A stretch of 64,000 nucleotides of DNA from Ailanthus altissimus. Its lineage: Eukaryota > Streptophyta > Magnoliopsida > Sapindales > Simaroubaceae. The translations under genes were made by a program, and so were the position numbers. Within the stretch, counting starts at the first letter, position 1. Each line of letters begins with the position of its first letter. The stretch spans positions 3,549,001 through 3,613,000 of the forward strand of contig OX327697.1 of the NCBI GenBank assembly GCA_946807835.1, given 5' to 3'. Shown here piece after piece: positions 43,382 to 56,961 of the stretch. The notes beneath the pieces are model-generated. The model was not told the origin of the DNA, made no database searches, and saw only the letters and a program-made list of their open reading frames with translations.

Positions 43382-45602
43382 GTAATGATGCTTGTCACGT
43401 TACAGACACTGCATGATCTGAAAGGGTTCAGATCTGGTCTAAAGAAATTTAGACTGGTGCTAAGAGTTAGCAAAGCTAAAGGTTATAAATGCTAACAGTT
43501 AGCACCAGTCTAAATTTGTAGGTTATAAGAGTCAGTGAGATTTAAAGAGTTAGAACCATGTCTATAATGGGACAAAAACCTAAGGGCACACTACTAATGA
43601 CATAGTTACAAAAAGTTGTAATAGGAGCTGAAAAATGTCATTATGCAAGTGTGTTTTCAAACAGTGTGTTCCTAATGTGTTTTTACCAATATATGTCTAT
43701 CAGTGAATCTCTTTCATATAGATCATTGTATGTCTCTATCTGTATGGTACAGACGATTGTTCTTAACTGACCATAAGCTTAGAACTCGTATAGGCATACG
43801 AAACTATATACTGAACAGACTCATGAGGACCTCAATAGATATCTTATGAAACTGTTAATTGTAGGTCCTCTTGTGTTGAGTAGTATATGTAGTCCATTGA
43901 CTTGAGCTCCACGGTAGACTTGTGGGTGATCTACTAAACTTTGGTTCTATGGATTTCAAAGACATTGTATGGCCTGACCGTTATGTGTAACTGCATGTGG
44001 TCCGATGCTCATAGAGTCTGGTGTATGAAGAAGTGAGATCCGTCAGCTCACATAAGTGGGATGTATATCCGATGCTTTGAGATTGTGTCTCAGAAAATCT
44101 TACAACCATGATCACTCAACCCAGGAAAGGAGTTTCCCACAGGGTTGAATAATATAACAAAAGTATTTATTTATATTGTTCATCGAAATATGAATCTGTA
44201 GACAAGATTGGATGACCACATAGGGATTTGACAATGCTGATCTATATCCCCACTCATCTAGGGTGTAAATGACGAAATGATTATACATATACGTTATGAC
44301 CTCAACTTGTATGGTCTAATGCGTTGATTTGTAATATCCATGACGTGTGCGTGGGGCATCGATCATGGACTCATGGAACAGTTCCATCTAACGAATTAGG
44401 GGTAGACCTAGGGAGTCACACAATATGAAGTGTACTCGTTGTGCACTGGGGTAGCGTATTGGATTAAATAGTTCAATCCAATAAAATCTAATAAAACCGA
44501 ATATTTGTTTCAATAACTTTCGGGAAGTATGTGTGTCAATACTTAAATGTTAAGTATAATTAATTAAAAAACAATAGTTGTTGATCAATTAACTGGTAAT
44601 ATGTGATGCATAGTCAGTTTTTGATTTAGTTAACTCAAGTGTAAGTATGGTAGAACCCACTTTGGCTTAATTGAGGGCTTAAGGGAAATTTCACTTTGTT
44701 AATTATTTAATTGTTAAACAAATTATAAACTTAACTAGGGTTAATAGTTAACCTAACTTTAGTTAATGGTTAACCAAAGAGTTAAGTTAAATTAAGATAT
44801 TTAATTGAGTAAACTATAGTTAATTATTAGCCATGGTTTGGTTAAGGCAAATATCTAACTTTACTTAATAGTTAAGTTAAAGTTAACCTAACCTAGGCTA
44901 AGTTAGTTAACTTAGGATTAGGTTAGTTAGATATTTTTTAACTTAAGTGTTGAGTTAACATTAACCTAACTAATATTAATTATTAACCTTAGTTAGATTA
45001 AAATATCTATATTAAATAAAATAATATGGAAATTAATTATTTTGACATATAAGTAAAATGAAACACAAATTAAAAGGGGTTAATACATTTGGTGGTGGCC
45101 GGCCAAGCTTAAGGAGAAAAAAAGAAGCTTTATTTTTGTTTTTTGCTTTTAAATGTTAGAATTAAAAGGAAACAAAAATCCATTTTCATCTTCTCTATTT
45201 TTTTCAAAATGGCTAAGGTCATTAAGTAAATTTAGCTTTTATGTTTGATTAAGAGTTGATCAATGAAATGACAATAGCTTTTGATTTAAGGGTTAAATCA
45301 AGTTGGGTTAAGTTGCTATCTAGTTGATCAATCTCACCCCATTAATCACTAAAATTGCCTACGGGTTGCATTTCGAGCAGATTCTTGGTTAATTAGTTCA
45401 AAGGCTTATAAAGGTGAATTTTTCGTTTCTGTTTTAATTTGATTAAAAATGTAATTTAAATGTGTTCATATAATATGCTTTAATTGCTTCTGCTATGTAT
45501 TTGATGCGTATATGTATGTATGTATGTATGTATGTGATACATATGTATTAATTATGAACACAATATCACATGTATATATTATAGAATAATCGACACTTTT
45601 AA

Positions 45603-45616
45603 TTGTATCAGAGCAG
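45603..45616 (+). other. Primer-binding site of Copia Y
   Basis: TTGTATCAGAGCAG just after the 5' LTR matches the Copia site TGGTATCAGAGC (initiator Met tRNA) with one substitution in the aligned 12 bases. Confidence 0.7.
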
Positions 45617-45730
45617 TTTTTTGTGTTCATTTTGGTGTATTTTAGTGTTAAATATATGTTTTGGATTAATTTTGGGGCTCAAATTGTGCATTTCAAGTGT
45701 TGAAATACAAGATTGGATCTAATGAGTTGC

Positions 45731-45822
45731 TAGAACGTTGTAGCGTTCATGTCCAATGCGGTTGAAAGGTTGGCTCTGCAACGCTGGGGGAACTTTCCTC
45801 AGTGCTACAGCGCTGACGCTGT
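45731..45822 (+). repeat. GC-rich palindromic array 5
   Basis: GAACGTTGTAGCGTTC, CTCTGCAACGCTGG and GTGCTACAGCGCTGACGC words lie in the Copia Y leader, between primer-binding site and gag. Here the array is outside the LTR, unlike the other cases. Confidence 0.7.
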
Positions 45823-46654
45823 TCACTCAATTTTTTTATAAAAAAATGTTTAAAAATTAAATATATATGTAGGGTTTATAAGATACAGTGATAAGAGTTA
45901 TTAGTCTATATTATAAACTAGGATCATTTTTTTTTATGTTGGTAACCACAATTAGAGCCCTACTAGTGGAGATTAGTTGTGTTTACACAAATACATGACT
46001 GGTTGAGAAATCACCTTCTCATGAGATGGGAGCCATTGTATTATAATCTCTTTTAATCAGATTAAATTTTATTACATTATGTGATAATATTTTAAATGGT
46101 CCGTCTTATCAATATAGTGTTAAATCGATCTTTTTCTAAGATCGCTATTGTGTAAGAGATTTGGACGATGTGATTCAGTTTATATCGATTAAATATGAGA
46201 TGAGGTAAATATATGAGAAGATGTTGCCCTAGATCACTACAATGTGCGAGTAATATCGATAACATATATTTTTTAATTAACAAGCTAATTTAGAATACAC
46301 TTATCATAGATCGCTGCAGTGTACAGATAAGGCGTATTTAGGATCAGGGTTAAGAGTTGCATGAGATGCAGTAGATAATAGTTGTCTACTTTTTGGGTTT
46401 ACAAAGGCCTAGATCGCTATAGTGCGCGGCTTGAGTAAAATGTTAATGGGGTCCACTTCTCACATATAGTTTAAAAGAGTTTAGACTATTATTATCCCAT
46501 TTGAGAGATTAAAGGGATTATATAAAGCAGTGAGAAAGCGTTTTATATTAAAAATTATATAATTGTTATATCCATAATTTAAAATATTTTATTAGTGATT
46601 TAATAATTTTATGTCCACTGACATCTCCTGTTTATTTTCTTTTGTAAAGATATA

Positions 46655-49600
46655 ATGGCATTCGTCAACCCTTTGGTGCGCATACTTGATGTACACCAAC
46701 TTAAGGGTGCAAAAAGTTATTCATATTGGCTTATGAATCTATAAATCGTTCTAGATTTAGAGAAGCTCGGATACATTACTGATCAGAAACTACCTAGAAG
46801 TGTTTCTGATATAGCCACCCCAGAGAAAAAGGTGACGTATCAGAAATAGTTAGATGATGATTTAAAGGTTAAAACATACATCTTTGCCTTGATGTCTACT
46901 GACCTGCAGTGGGAGCATGTCCATGTCTTTATAGACGGTGCTAGCAGTATTATGCTCCATTTGAAAAAGCTCTTTGGTGATCAACCTCAAGTCGAGATTT
47001 ATAGGTTCGTCAAAGCTCATTTTTAGAATAGGCTCATGAATGGCAGTCTAGTGGGTCTCCACGTGCTCAAGATGATTGGATTCATCGAGAGACTGGAGAT
47101 AATAGACATTTCTCTGAATATTAACCTAGGAAATAGCTTAATTCTTCAGTCACTGCCGAGGTCATATGCACAGTTCATCATAAACTTCAATATGCAGGGA
47201 CTGGCCCTTACCTATGCTGATCTTCATAATATGCTGAAGACAACACATGAGGACATGAGTAAATGAGACTTTTCCCTCTTGCTTCAGAGTGCTTCTTCTT
47301 TTGCTCTGAGTGCTTCTAGGAAGTTCAACGGGAAAAAGAAAATTATGGAGAAGTTGACACCCCGAATGGGTCCTCAGAAGTGATAGATATCCAAGCCTTA
47401 AGATAAGAAGGACAAGGCAAAAGAAAAGTGTTTCTTTTGCAGCGATAATAAGCATTAGAAATGTAACTACTCTAAATACCTTGTCTCTTTGAAGATAACT
47501 CCCTCAGCTATTTGCTTTCCAATCATTGACATTTCTATTGCATCTAATGCTAGTTCAGGCTAGGTATTAGATATTGCATCTCCTTCTCATATTTACAATG
47601 TGTTGTAGGGTTTGAGAGAAGTTAGATCATTTCAGTCGAGAGAAGTATTTCTTCGAATCAGAAATGAAGATTTCCTACAAGTCGAGGTAATTTTTTTTTT
47701 ATTTACTTCTTCCATGTAATATAACTATTGTATTAAATAATTGTTATTTTATACCTAACATCATTAAACAGATTATTTTCCTTCCTGTCTTGCAGTGAAA
47801 GGTACCATATATATATTCAAAATTATCCTTTATATTTATATGATGCGAATGATGTAATATTAGTTGAATGTTATTCAGTGAATAAACATTATATATTGAA
47901 TACAATTGAAAATGTAACGAATGTGCAAGCTAGTACTAGTAGTAGTTTGAAAACTTTTAATGAAACAAATTGTGGCATATAAGATTAGAACACATAGGTG
48001 TGAAATGCCTATCCCGTCTGGTTAAAGATGGTCGAATATCTAATCTGACCATAGAACTTTATCAAGTTTGTGAATCTTATATTTAAGCAAAAATGACAAA
48101 ATCTCCATTTATGCCTTAGACACTGTACCTCTGATTTATTGGAATTGGTATATAGTGATATATCCGGTCCAATAAATTACGCTGCAATAGGTGGTTTTAG
48201 ATACTTCGTACTCTTTTATCGATGATTTGTCATATCATGGGTATGTGTTTCTCATGAAACACAAGTCAGAAACCTTTAAAAAGTTTAAAGAGTTCTGACT
48301 TGAAGTTGAGAAACAAATCGACATATACATCAAGTGCCTTCGATCAGATCGAGGCAGTGAGTACATGAGCAGTGAATTAATCGATTATTTAAAGGAGAAT
48401 AAGTTTCTTACTTAATATAGTCCTCTAGATACTCCATAACACAACGGTGTATTAAAGAAGAGGAATCAGACTTTATTGGATATGGTTTGATCGATGATGA
48501 GTTTTATCAATCTCCCTGAATACCTGTAGGGTTATGCTCTGAAAACTACTGCTCACATATTGAATATAGTTTCATCCAAAGCTATTCCAACCACTCCACA
48601 TAAGATGCAGAAAATGAGAAAATCAAGTCTTAAGTACTTTAAGATTTGGGGCTGTCCTGCTTATATAAGAGTTGTGCAATAGGATAAACTTGCACCAAAA
48701 TGGTACAAGTACCAGTTTCTTAAGTATCCTAAGAACTCCATAGGATACTAATTTTACGATCTAGATGAGCAAAACATGTTCGTTTCTCGTTATGCCATTT
48801 TTCTAGAGAATAAGTTTCTCATGGATCATGGTAATTGTAAAAATGTTAAACTTAATAAAGTCAATCAGAATCAAAATGAACCAGAGATGGAACATCAGAC
48901 TCAATCGAGCAAAACACATTTAACACACCCTCCACGTAGGTCAAAAAAGATGTCTAGACCATTTGTCAAGTATGGTTAGATATCTGAAGATGCCCTTGAA
49001 TTTTTCTTACTTAAAAGAAATGATCCTTTGATTAATAGAGAGGCAATGTTGAACACTGACTTGAAAAAATGGCAAGATGCCATGAAATCTGAAATTGACT
49101 CGATACATCACAATTAATTTTGGGACTTAGTTGAGTTTTTCGAAGGAATAATTCCTATCGGTTATAAATAGATTTACAAAATGAAGCATGGGCAACATAA
49201 AGAGGTAAAAACCTTTAAAGCCTTACTGGTTGCCAAAGGTTATGCTCATCAGTCTGGGATTGATTATGGAAAACCTTTGCACAAGTAACGATGTTAAAGT
49301 CAATTAGAATTTTATTGGCTATTGCTGCATATTATGACTTTGAAATCTGATAGATGAATGTAAAGACAACGTTCCTAAATGGATATCTCAAGGAAGAGAC
49401 ATACATAGAATAGCTTAAAGTTTTTGTATTTAACCAAATAGTTCATCTAGTATGCAGACTGAAGAAGTCCATTTATAGACTTAAGTAGGCCTCCCGAAGC
49501 TGGAATCTTCATTTTGATGAGGTTATCAGAGGGTCTAGTTTCATCAAAAATGAAGAGAAAACTTGTGTATACAGAAAGGTCAATAGGAGCATGATAGTTT

Positions 49601-50594
49601 TCTTAGTTCTCTAAATTGATGATATACTTATCATTGGGAATGGTATTGGTATGTTACAATCAGTGAAGAGCTATCTGAGTAAGAACTTCTTTATGAAGGA
49701 TTTAGAAGAAGCTTCCTATATACTGGGTATATGGTTTTATAGAGATAGAATTAGGAAGTTAATAAGACTCTCATAATCATCGTACATTGATAGTGTCTTA
49801 AAAAGGTATAATTTCACTAATTGTAAGACAGCTAGTGTACCTTTCAGACACAATGTTCATCTTTTAAAGAGAATGTCTCATTAGACGGAAGATGAAAGAG
49901 TTAGAATATCTAATATACCATATGCATTAGTGAAAGCTTGATATATGCTATGATGTACACGAGACCTGATATCAGTATGGCTGTAAGTGTTATTAGTCGG
50001 TACCAGTCTAATCTAGGTAACAGTCATTGGATGACAGTCAAACATGTCCTGAAATACCTTAAGGGTACAAAGGACAAGTTTCTCATTTATAGAGATAGTG
50101 ACTTACAGGTTAGAGGATACACAGACTCAGACTTTCAGTTTGATCTTGATGATAGCAAGTCTACATCCGGGTATATGTTTATTCTCAACGGTGCTATAGT
50201 GAATTAGAAGAGCACCAAGTAGGGGTCCACAACTGATTCCACAATAGAAGCGGAATACATTACCGCCTCAGAGGCAACGAAAAAAGTAGTATGGATATGC
50301 AAATTTGTTGCTTAACTCAGAATAGTTCCAAGTTCAATGGATCTTATCTCATTATTCTACGACAATAATAGAGCTATAACACAAGCAAAAAAGCCAAGAG
50401 CGCACCAGAGATCTAAACATGTGGAGAGAAAATATCATATATTTAAAGAGATCTTAGCTAAGGGAGATGTAATAATTTGTAGGGTATGTTTTATAAATAA
50501 TGTAGCAGACCCACTGACTAAAACCTTAACTCTAAAACTGTTTGAGAAACACGTGAAGTCTATGGGTATTAAACACCAGTATGAATGGCACTAG
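46655..50594 (+). pseudogene. Copia Y gag-pol
   Basis: From the ATG at 46655 (MAFVNPLVRILDVHQLKGA) the frame follows Copia order with many stops. Gag: LILQSLPRSYAQFIINF near 47140. Zinc knuckle near 47430 (CFFCSDNKH-KCNY, degenerate). Integrase near 48130-48700 (ELVYSDISGPINYAAIGG). RT near 49180-49780 (TTFLNGYLKEETYIE, IDDILIIGNG). RNase H near 49930-50594 (YAMMYTRPDISMAVSVISRY, GYTDSDFQFDLDDSKSTSGY, DPLTKTLTLKLFEKHVKSMG). The final TAG is at 50592-50594, 14 bp before the 3' LTR. Protease is not recognisable. Confidence 0.85.
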
Positions 50595-50608
50595 AGCAAG
50601 TGAGAGTT

Positions 50609-52703
50609 TGTTAGGGTATGTGATTACGTGTCATCCCCGTTTGTATGAATACTTATTTGATAATATTTATACAATGCGTATTTTGTTAAATCGTTAATGC
50701 TTTTTATTAAATAGTAATGATGCTTGTCACATTACGGACACTATAAGATCAAAAAGGGTTCAGATCCGGTTTAAAAGAGTTTAGCCCAGTACTAAGGGTT
50801 AACAAAGCTGAGGGTTATAAATGCTAACAGTTAGTACTGTTAAGAGTTAATAAGTTATAAAAGTCAGAGAGATCTAAGAAGTTAAAACCTTATCTATAAT
50901 GGGATAAAGACCTAAAGGCACACTAGTAATGACGTAGTTGTAAGAAGTTGCAATAAGAGCTAGAAAATATCATCATATAAATGTGTTCTCAAACACTGTA
51001 TTCCTAATTTATTTTCACCAATAGAAGTCTATCAGTGAATCTCTTTTATATAGATCAGTGTATGTCTCTCTCTGTATGGTACAAACAATTGTTCTTAGCT
51101 AACCATGAGCTTAGAGCTTGTATAAGCATACGAAACTAAATACTGAACAGACTCATGAAGACCCCAATAGATATCCTATAAAACCATCAATGATAGGTCC
51201 TCTTGAGTTGAGTAGTATATGTGGTCCTTTGACTTGAGTGCAGTGGACTTGTGGGTGATCCACCGCACTTTAGTTCCACAGATGTCAGAGACCTTGTATA
51301 GTCTGATCGCTACATGTAGTCCGATGATCATGGAGTCCGATGATCATGGAGTCTGGTGTGCGTAGATATGGGATTCGTCAGCTCACATAAGTGGGTTATA
51401 TATCTAATGCTTCGACATTGTGTCTCAGAAAATCTTACAGCTGTGAGCAATAAACTTAGGAAATGAGTTTCTCACAGGGTTAAACAATATAACAAAAGTT
51501 TTTTTTTATACTGTTCATCGAGACACGAATCTAGAGATACGATTGGATGAGTATATGAGAATTTGACGATACTAATCTATATCCCCGCTCATCTAGGATG
51601 TAAATGACGGAAGGATTATACGTATACATTTTAACCTCAACTTGTGTGGTATAACGTGTTGATTTATAATGTCCATAACTTGTGCATGGAGCATCGATCA
51701 TGGGCTCATGGAACAGTTCCATCTGAAAAATCAGGGATAGATCTAGGGAGTCTCGTAATATAAAGTGTACTCGTTGTACACTGGGGCAACGTACCAGATT
51801 GAATAGTTCAATCTGGTAAAGTCCAACGAAATTGAGTATTTGTTTCACGAACCCTCAAGATGAATGTGTGTCAATACTTAAGTGTTAAGTATAATTAATT
51901 AGATAAAAATTATTGTTGATCAATTAAATGGTGACACGTGGTGCATAGTAAATTTTTAGTTTAGTTAACTTAAGTGTAAGTATAGTGGAACCCACTTTGG
52001 GTTAATTCAGGGCTTAAGAGAAATTTTACTTTGTTAATTACTTAATTGTTAAATAATTAAAATATAATTTATTTAATTGTTAAACAAATTATAAACTTAA
52101 CTAGAGTTAATAGTTAACTTAATTTTGGTTAATGGTTAACCAAAGAGTTAAGTTAAATTAAGATATTTAATTGACTAAACTATAGTTAATTGTTAACTAT
52201 GATTGGGTTAAAGTAAATATCTAACTTTACTTAATGGTTAAGTTAAAGTTAACCTAACTTAAGTTAAGTTAGTTAACTAGGATTAGGTTAATGACATATT
52301 TGTTAACTTAAGTGTTGAGTTAACATTAACTTAACTAATGTTAATTATTAACCTTAGTTAGATTAAAATATCTAAATTAAATGAAATTAAAATGAAATTG
52401 ATTATTTTTGCATATAAATAAAATGAAACAAAAATTAAAAAGGGTTAATACATTTGGTGGTGGCTAACCAAGCTTAAGGAGAGAAAGAGAAGCTTTGTTT
52501 TATTTTTTCCTTCTAAGTGTTAGAATCAAAAGAAAACAAAAAAATCCATCTTTATCTTCTCTATTTCTTTCAAAAAAGGCTAAGGTTATTATGCAAATTG
52601 AGCTCTTGTGTTTGATTAAGAGTTGATTAAGAAGAGGACAATAGCTTTTGGTTTAAGGGTTAAACTAAGTTAGATTAAGTTGTTGTCTAGTTGATCAATC
52701 TCA
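50609..52703 (+). repeat. 3' LTR of Copia Y (3' truncated)
   Basis: It starts TGTTAGGGTATGTG, as does 31516. It follows the 5' LTR through its TTAACTTAA-rich middle and stops at GATCAATCTCACC. The last 250 bp or so are missing. Confidence 0.85.
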
Positions 52704-52719
52704 CCTTGAGTATCCCCTG

Positions 52720-55435
52720 TATCACGCCCCAGACCCAAAAGATCTGACACACGACATCACTTACATTCATTCAATAATACTTAAACATTCATTTTAATTT
52801 CTTTCAGAATTATAGTAATTGAATTATGACTGGGACAATTAGTAAACCGGAGATACGCAGAGTTTTCTCAGAGATTAACACTCTACTACGTCACCAGTAG
52901 CAACTTTATTACCAGAAGCCCAGAATATATTCATTGCAAATTCTTACTTAAAATCAATCCATTACTACACTTGGTGAAACTTAAACTAAATCCAACCACA
53001 CACAATAAAATAATACATAAGTATTTATTCACTAGGGACAAATCAAATATCTTATCCCACGTGTCCCTAAATGAAACACTTAGCAACCTAACAACTTAGG
53101 GAACCCAAGGAACAGCAGAAGCCTTGCCAAATCCGCTAAGCACACATGTACCTTATTTACCTGAAATCACCATAAACTATAATGAGTATAAAACTCAGTA
53201 AGCATACTAGTTTTTCATATATCAAATACAAATACATATATGTACACAATGCATATGTATGATATGCTGTGATCAATCAAAATCATAATCTTATCAAATC
53301 ACATATCATGTAAGCGCTTACACATTCTTTCAAAACACATAATAGGAATACCATTACTCGACTACTACTTAGTAGGACTTACATATCACATATCACATAA
53401 TGAGCCAAATGTCACTCGTATGTGACATACCGTATGAGAGGAATAGTACAAGTGAGGTCTTTAAATCACACCTATATAACGCTTATGCCCGAAGGTAAAA
53501 GCCAAACCCTCACCCTGATCATCGGTGAGTCCTCTCACATGTACCAATACGCCACCACACGAATGTGATGACTCACACTTCCTTTAGGTACCAATAGGAT
53601 CCTCCCTACATACGGAACACATAACATATACCAATCCCGAAGGAAAGGCCACACATAAAGGCTCCACAAATCACATAAAATGCCTACTAAGTTAACAGTG
53701 AGTTCAAGTACCCTCAAATCACAAAATATTTCTCATGGACATATTACACTTCAAAAGCTTTCTTTGTTAAACGCATCTTATTTTGGAAAGCTCACTTTCA
53801 AAAACACATGTATGTCCATGCTCAATGTCAATGCTCACATTCATAAACATATATTCACATTTTATATCAAAATATACTTTGACATATCATAAACATATTC
53901 TTAACCCCATTTACAAAATCATACAAAACAATTATTATGTTTATTGTGATTCCAGTAGTAAGTCTAGTATACTTACCTCTTAACACTTTCAGCTACAAAG
54001 CTTAAATCTCCTTAACCTATCAATGGAGATTAATCCTTTCATAAGCCTCACAATTCACACAAAATACTTTAAATAGCTTACAAAATTATACACAATGCAT
54101 TTATCACATCAAATTGGTCTAAATATTTGGTTTCTCAAAACCTGTCATTCTGACCACTTACACTTAACAAAAATTTCTAATACATCAAATGATGCCCAAT
54201 TACTCCAAAATCAGAATATACTATTCTTGACTCATATATCCTTCTTATATATGAATATTATATCAAATTTCCTACACAATCCATTCCATACACACCATCG
54301 AATCCAAACTACAAACCTGACAGGATCAAGATACTTACTGAACAGTATTCAATCTCCCAATTTTATAAAATCATATACTAACTCAAAAATTATAAAACTA
54401 TCACATAATTACTCTTAACACATATCTCAGTCCATGATAAATATTTTACTTCTAAATCACTGCCAAAAGTATTTTAAAACTATTTTATTCTATAACTTTA
54501 AAAATCTGTTAATCAAATATTGCAATGAGCTGATACACTTTAGAAATTCATAACACTTCAACCACATTGATCTAAATTCTCAATTCTGAGTATATCATAT
54601 TAGACATATAAAATTATCATATTCCACAAATTTATAATTTTTGAAGATCATTCAGTAGGACAAAAATTATTTTTCACTGTACTATACTGTTTACACAGGA
54701 AATTTCCAGAATTTCAGGGTCATTTTGGTAAATTTACTATAAATTCAATTTCGAGAATTTTCAATCGATTCAAAGTCTTAGATGATCCTTAACATGTCTA
54801 ATTTCAGATACTCAAAATTCAAAACCAGAATCGAATCACAACAATTTATAAAATTCCTAGATCAAGAGGTTATCCAGCAGAAATTTCATAATTCATCATG
54901 ATTTATCAAACTATCTTATAGATCATCATCAATTCTCATATGATCTTACGAAATACACAAAAAATCCTCAATTATACATATTTTCAGAAATCAAAACTTA
55001 AAGGAATTAACTTAATTAATACCAATAAATTGAGAAATACGTATGATATACCTCTTGAAATTCAAAATTCCAATTTCTTCTTCTTTTTCTTCTTCTTCTC
55101 CTCTTTCTCTCTCCTCTATTTCTCTCTTCTCTCTCTTAAAATGGGTAGCTCGACCTAAAAATGGTAAATTAGGGTTTAAAAGTGTATTTTTATACTAAGA
55201 GGCTAATTTTTGATATTTACGAATTTGCCCCCAAAACTTTCAAAGTATAACAATTTGGTCCCTAAAATAAATCTAAAGTCTTGCAATTAAACCCAATGTT
55301 AATAGTATGACCTTAACCTATACAAACACTACTAATAACAATATATAAATCAAATATCCCCCACATACAAATAAAATACGTATATTTATACATATATAAA
55401 TATTTATTATTACCGGTTGTAGATACTGGTTACTA
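52720..55435 (+). mobile_element. Solo Gypsy-type LTR, 2.7 kb, TSD CCCTG
   Basis: A block without coding capacity runs from TATCACGCCCCAGACCC to GGTTACTACA. It is flanked by CCCTG at 52715-52719 and 55436-55440. The start matches the TGTCACGCCCC start common in plant Gypsy LTRs, with G to A at the second base. The long size and A/C-rich character fit a Tekay/Del-like LTR. Copia X gag sequence lies on its right side. Confidence 0.6.
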
Positions 55436-56298
55436 CACCCTGCCAAATGGGCTAGTGATCTGCCAAATTCTTCTTTGGCCAGAAGTGCAAGAAGCTTGTT
55501 ATATTGTTCAGATGTCAATTGACTAGGAATATTAACAGAAGTGGGTGATGGTGGCCCTGGTGTTTTCACTTATTTATTTGGGAAGCCATGTAGTTGGCAG
55601 TACGTAGTAATCATATGATTATGCTTACTATAGTGGTCACAAAAAAAGATGTTGGCACTTTCCGAAAAACCAAGACTGGGATTTAGATGCTTGAAGCACT
55701 GCCGAATCGATGATATGAATTGTTCGAATGTGAACCTCTTATTGTTTATCTTCTTGATGCATTAAATTATAGATATGTTGAATTGAAGGAAATGACTCCA
55801 TCTAGAAGATTTGGTTGAGATAGTTGAAAAATGATCATAGAGTCCTTGAAGAAACTCCATGGCACTATTTTGACGTTGTTGATCTATGATGCTTTTAGCA
55901 TTACTACAAATACACAGAATGATAGGGACAATGGAATTCAGTTCATCCCATAAAGATTTGAGTTTTGTGAAATATAATGAAATAAACACACCTTTCTATT
56001 TAAGAGCATAAATTGATTGTTTCAGTTGATAGATTTTAAAAGCATTTAATTGAGAAAAATGACCCTTCAAATTTGTGCTGCAATTTTAGTATATAGGATA
56101 CTCGGACCATCTCAGGAGTGACAGAATTTAAAGTCTAACTTCCAACCAAAATATTATATCGTTCCCATTTGGGAATGTCATCTTTCTCCTTTAGATATGG
56201 AAGTGACCTATCAACAAAACTAAATTTGCTTTTAGCAAGAAGAACCATTGTCATTGTGTGGAATTTATGATCCAAAATCACCTGTATTATGATTGTAA
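55436..56298 (-). pseudogene. Copia X gag remnant
   Basis: The minus strand, from high to low coordinates, reads MTMVLLAKSKFSFVDRSLPY, SLYFTKLKSLWDELNSI (the UBN2-type gag core, compare YYTKLK-LWDEL), a C-x2-C-like knuckle region near 55680-55620 ending in CQLHGFP, then PPSPTSVNIPSQLTSEQYNK and LLALLAKEEF. Stops and shifts break it. Copia gag of this type ends with a zinc knuckle and an S-EQY--LL segment, so the order is right. It belongs to the same element as the pol remnant 28974-31515. Confidence 0.75.
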
Positions 56299-56956
56299 TG
56301 TTCAGGACAAATTCGGGCACAAGTTGAAATCAAGTTAGAGCCAAAAATAAGCATGGAAGTGGTCAGAAAGTAATGGAATAGTGCTAGAAGATCCGAAGAA
56401 ACATAGGATGTTTTCCCCAGGTCTGGACGCCATAGGGCCCAAGGATTTCTGCCAATGCCGCAGCGCTGGCTCTCCATCATCGTGCTTAGACTCGTAGCGC
56501 CATGACACTGACCACTTATAGGAGAATGCCCCAACGTTCTCCTCTATAACGCTGTGGCGTTCTAGGCTTTATATATATACCCCATTTTTATGCCTATGGT
56601 GAAAGGAAGTTTGAAATACACACTCTTAAACATTGTATAACAAACTCTAGAGTTCCAAATTAAATTTATATCATTCCTTGATCTTCTAAAATCAATTCTC
56701 TTATAATCAAACATCAATAAGAAATGCTCAAATTCTTGATCCACCATAAACGTAAACACATTGCTGAACCACACAATTTAGTATCTTAGTATGATATATT
56801 TTTACATTTTTTTTTTCTACTGCATTACTTAATTCTCATAATTAGATTGTTAGTTTTAGCTAACTAATTATATTATCTACTTTATTGCTTAGTTTGTACA
56901 ATCTTACATATTCTGTTGTATGTTTATACTCTTACATATTGTACGACTTCACGATC
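56299..56956 (+). mobile_element. Solo Copia LTR, probable TSD TGTAA
   Basis: Plus-oriented LTR-like block starting TGTTCAGGAC, with a GC-rich array, a TATA-like TTTATATATATACCCC near 56570, and a GATCCACCATAAACGTAAAC...GAACCACACAATTTAG block like the U5 of the other Copia LTRs. TGTAA flanks it (56294-56298 and 56957-56961). Removing it rejoins the gag word ENYN of Copia X, which supports the borders, although the 3' end lacks a clear CA. Confidence 0.6.
56437..56563 (+). repeat. GC-rich palindromic array 6
   Basis: GCCAATGCCGCAGCGCTGGC, GTAGCGCCATGACACTG and AACGCTGTGGCGTTCTAGG words lie in U3 of the solo LTR, just upstream of its TATA-like box. Confidence 0.8.
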
Positions 56957-56961
56957 TGTAA

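Larger units (their letters stand above)
31516..45595 (+). repeat. 5' LTR of Copia Y (split by Gypsy Z)
   Basis: It begins TGTTAGGGTATGTG and ends AATCGACA. After subtracting the 11.76 kb Gypsy insertion with its TSD, the LTR is about 2.32 kb. 31516-31625 and 43387-45340 align in order with 50609-52703. A (TATG)n microsatellite lies near 45505-45535. Confidence 0.85.
31516..52703 (+). mobile_element. Copia element Y (middle layer of the nest)
   Basis: Plus-strand Copia with 5' LTR 31516-45595 (interrupted by Gypsy Z), primer-binding site at 45603-45616, gag-pol 46655-50594 and 3' LTR 50609-52703. The 3' LTR stops at CAATCTCACC, where the 5' LTR continues for about 250 bp more, so its end and the expected TSD have been deleted together with part of element X. 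Confidence 0.85.

Noticed and set aside
45505..45535. Possible functional repeat (TATG)n
   Set aside because: An ordinary microsatellite within an LTR.
53680..54418. Several plus-strand frames of 66-107 codons
   Set aside because: They lie in a non-coding A/C-rich solo LTR and are low-complexity, Ile/His/Asn-rich text.
54940..55158. Ser/Phe-rich open frame
   Set aside because: Translation of a pyrimidine-rich (CTT)n tract at about 55075-55140.
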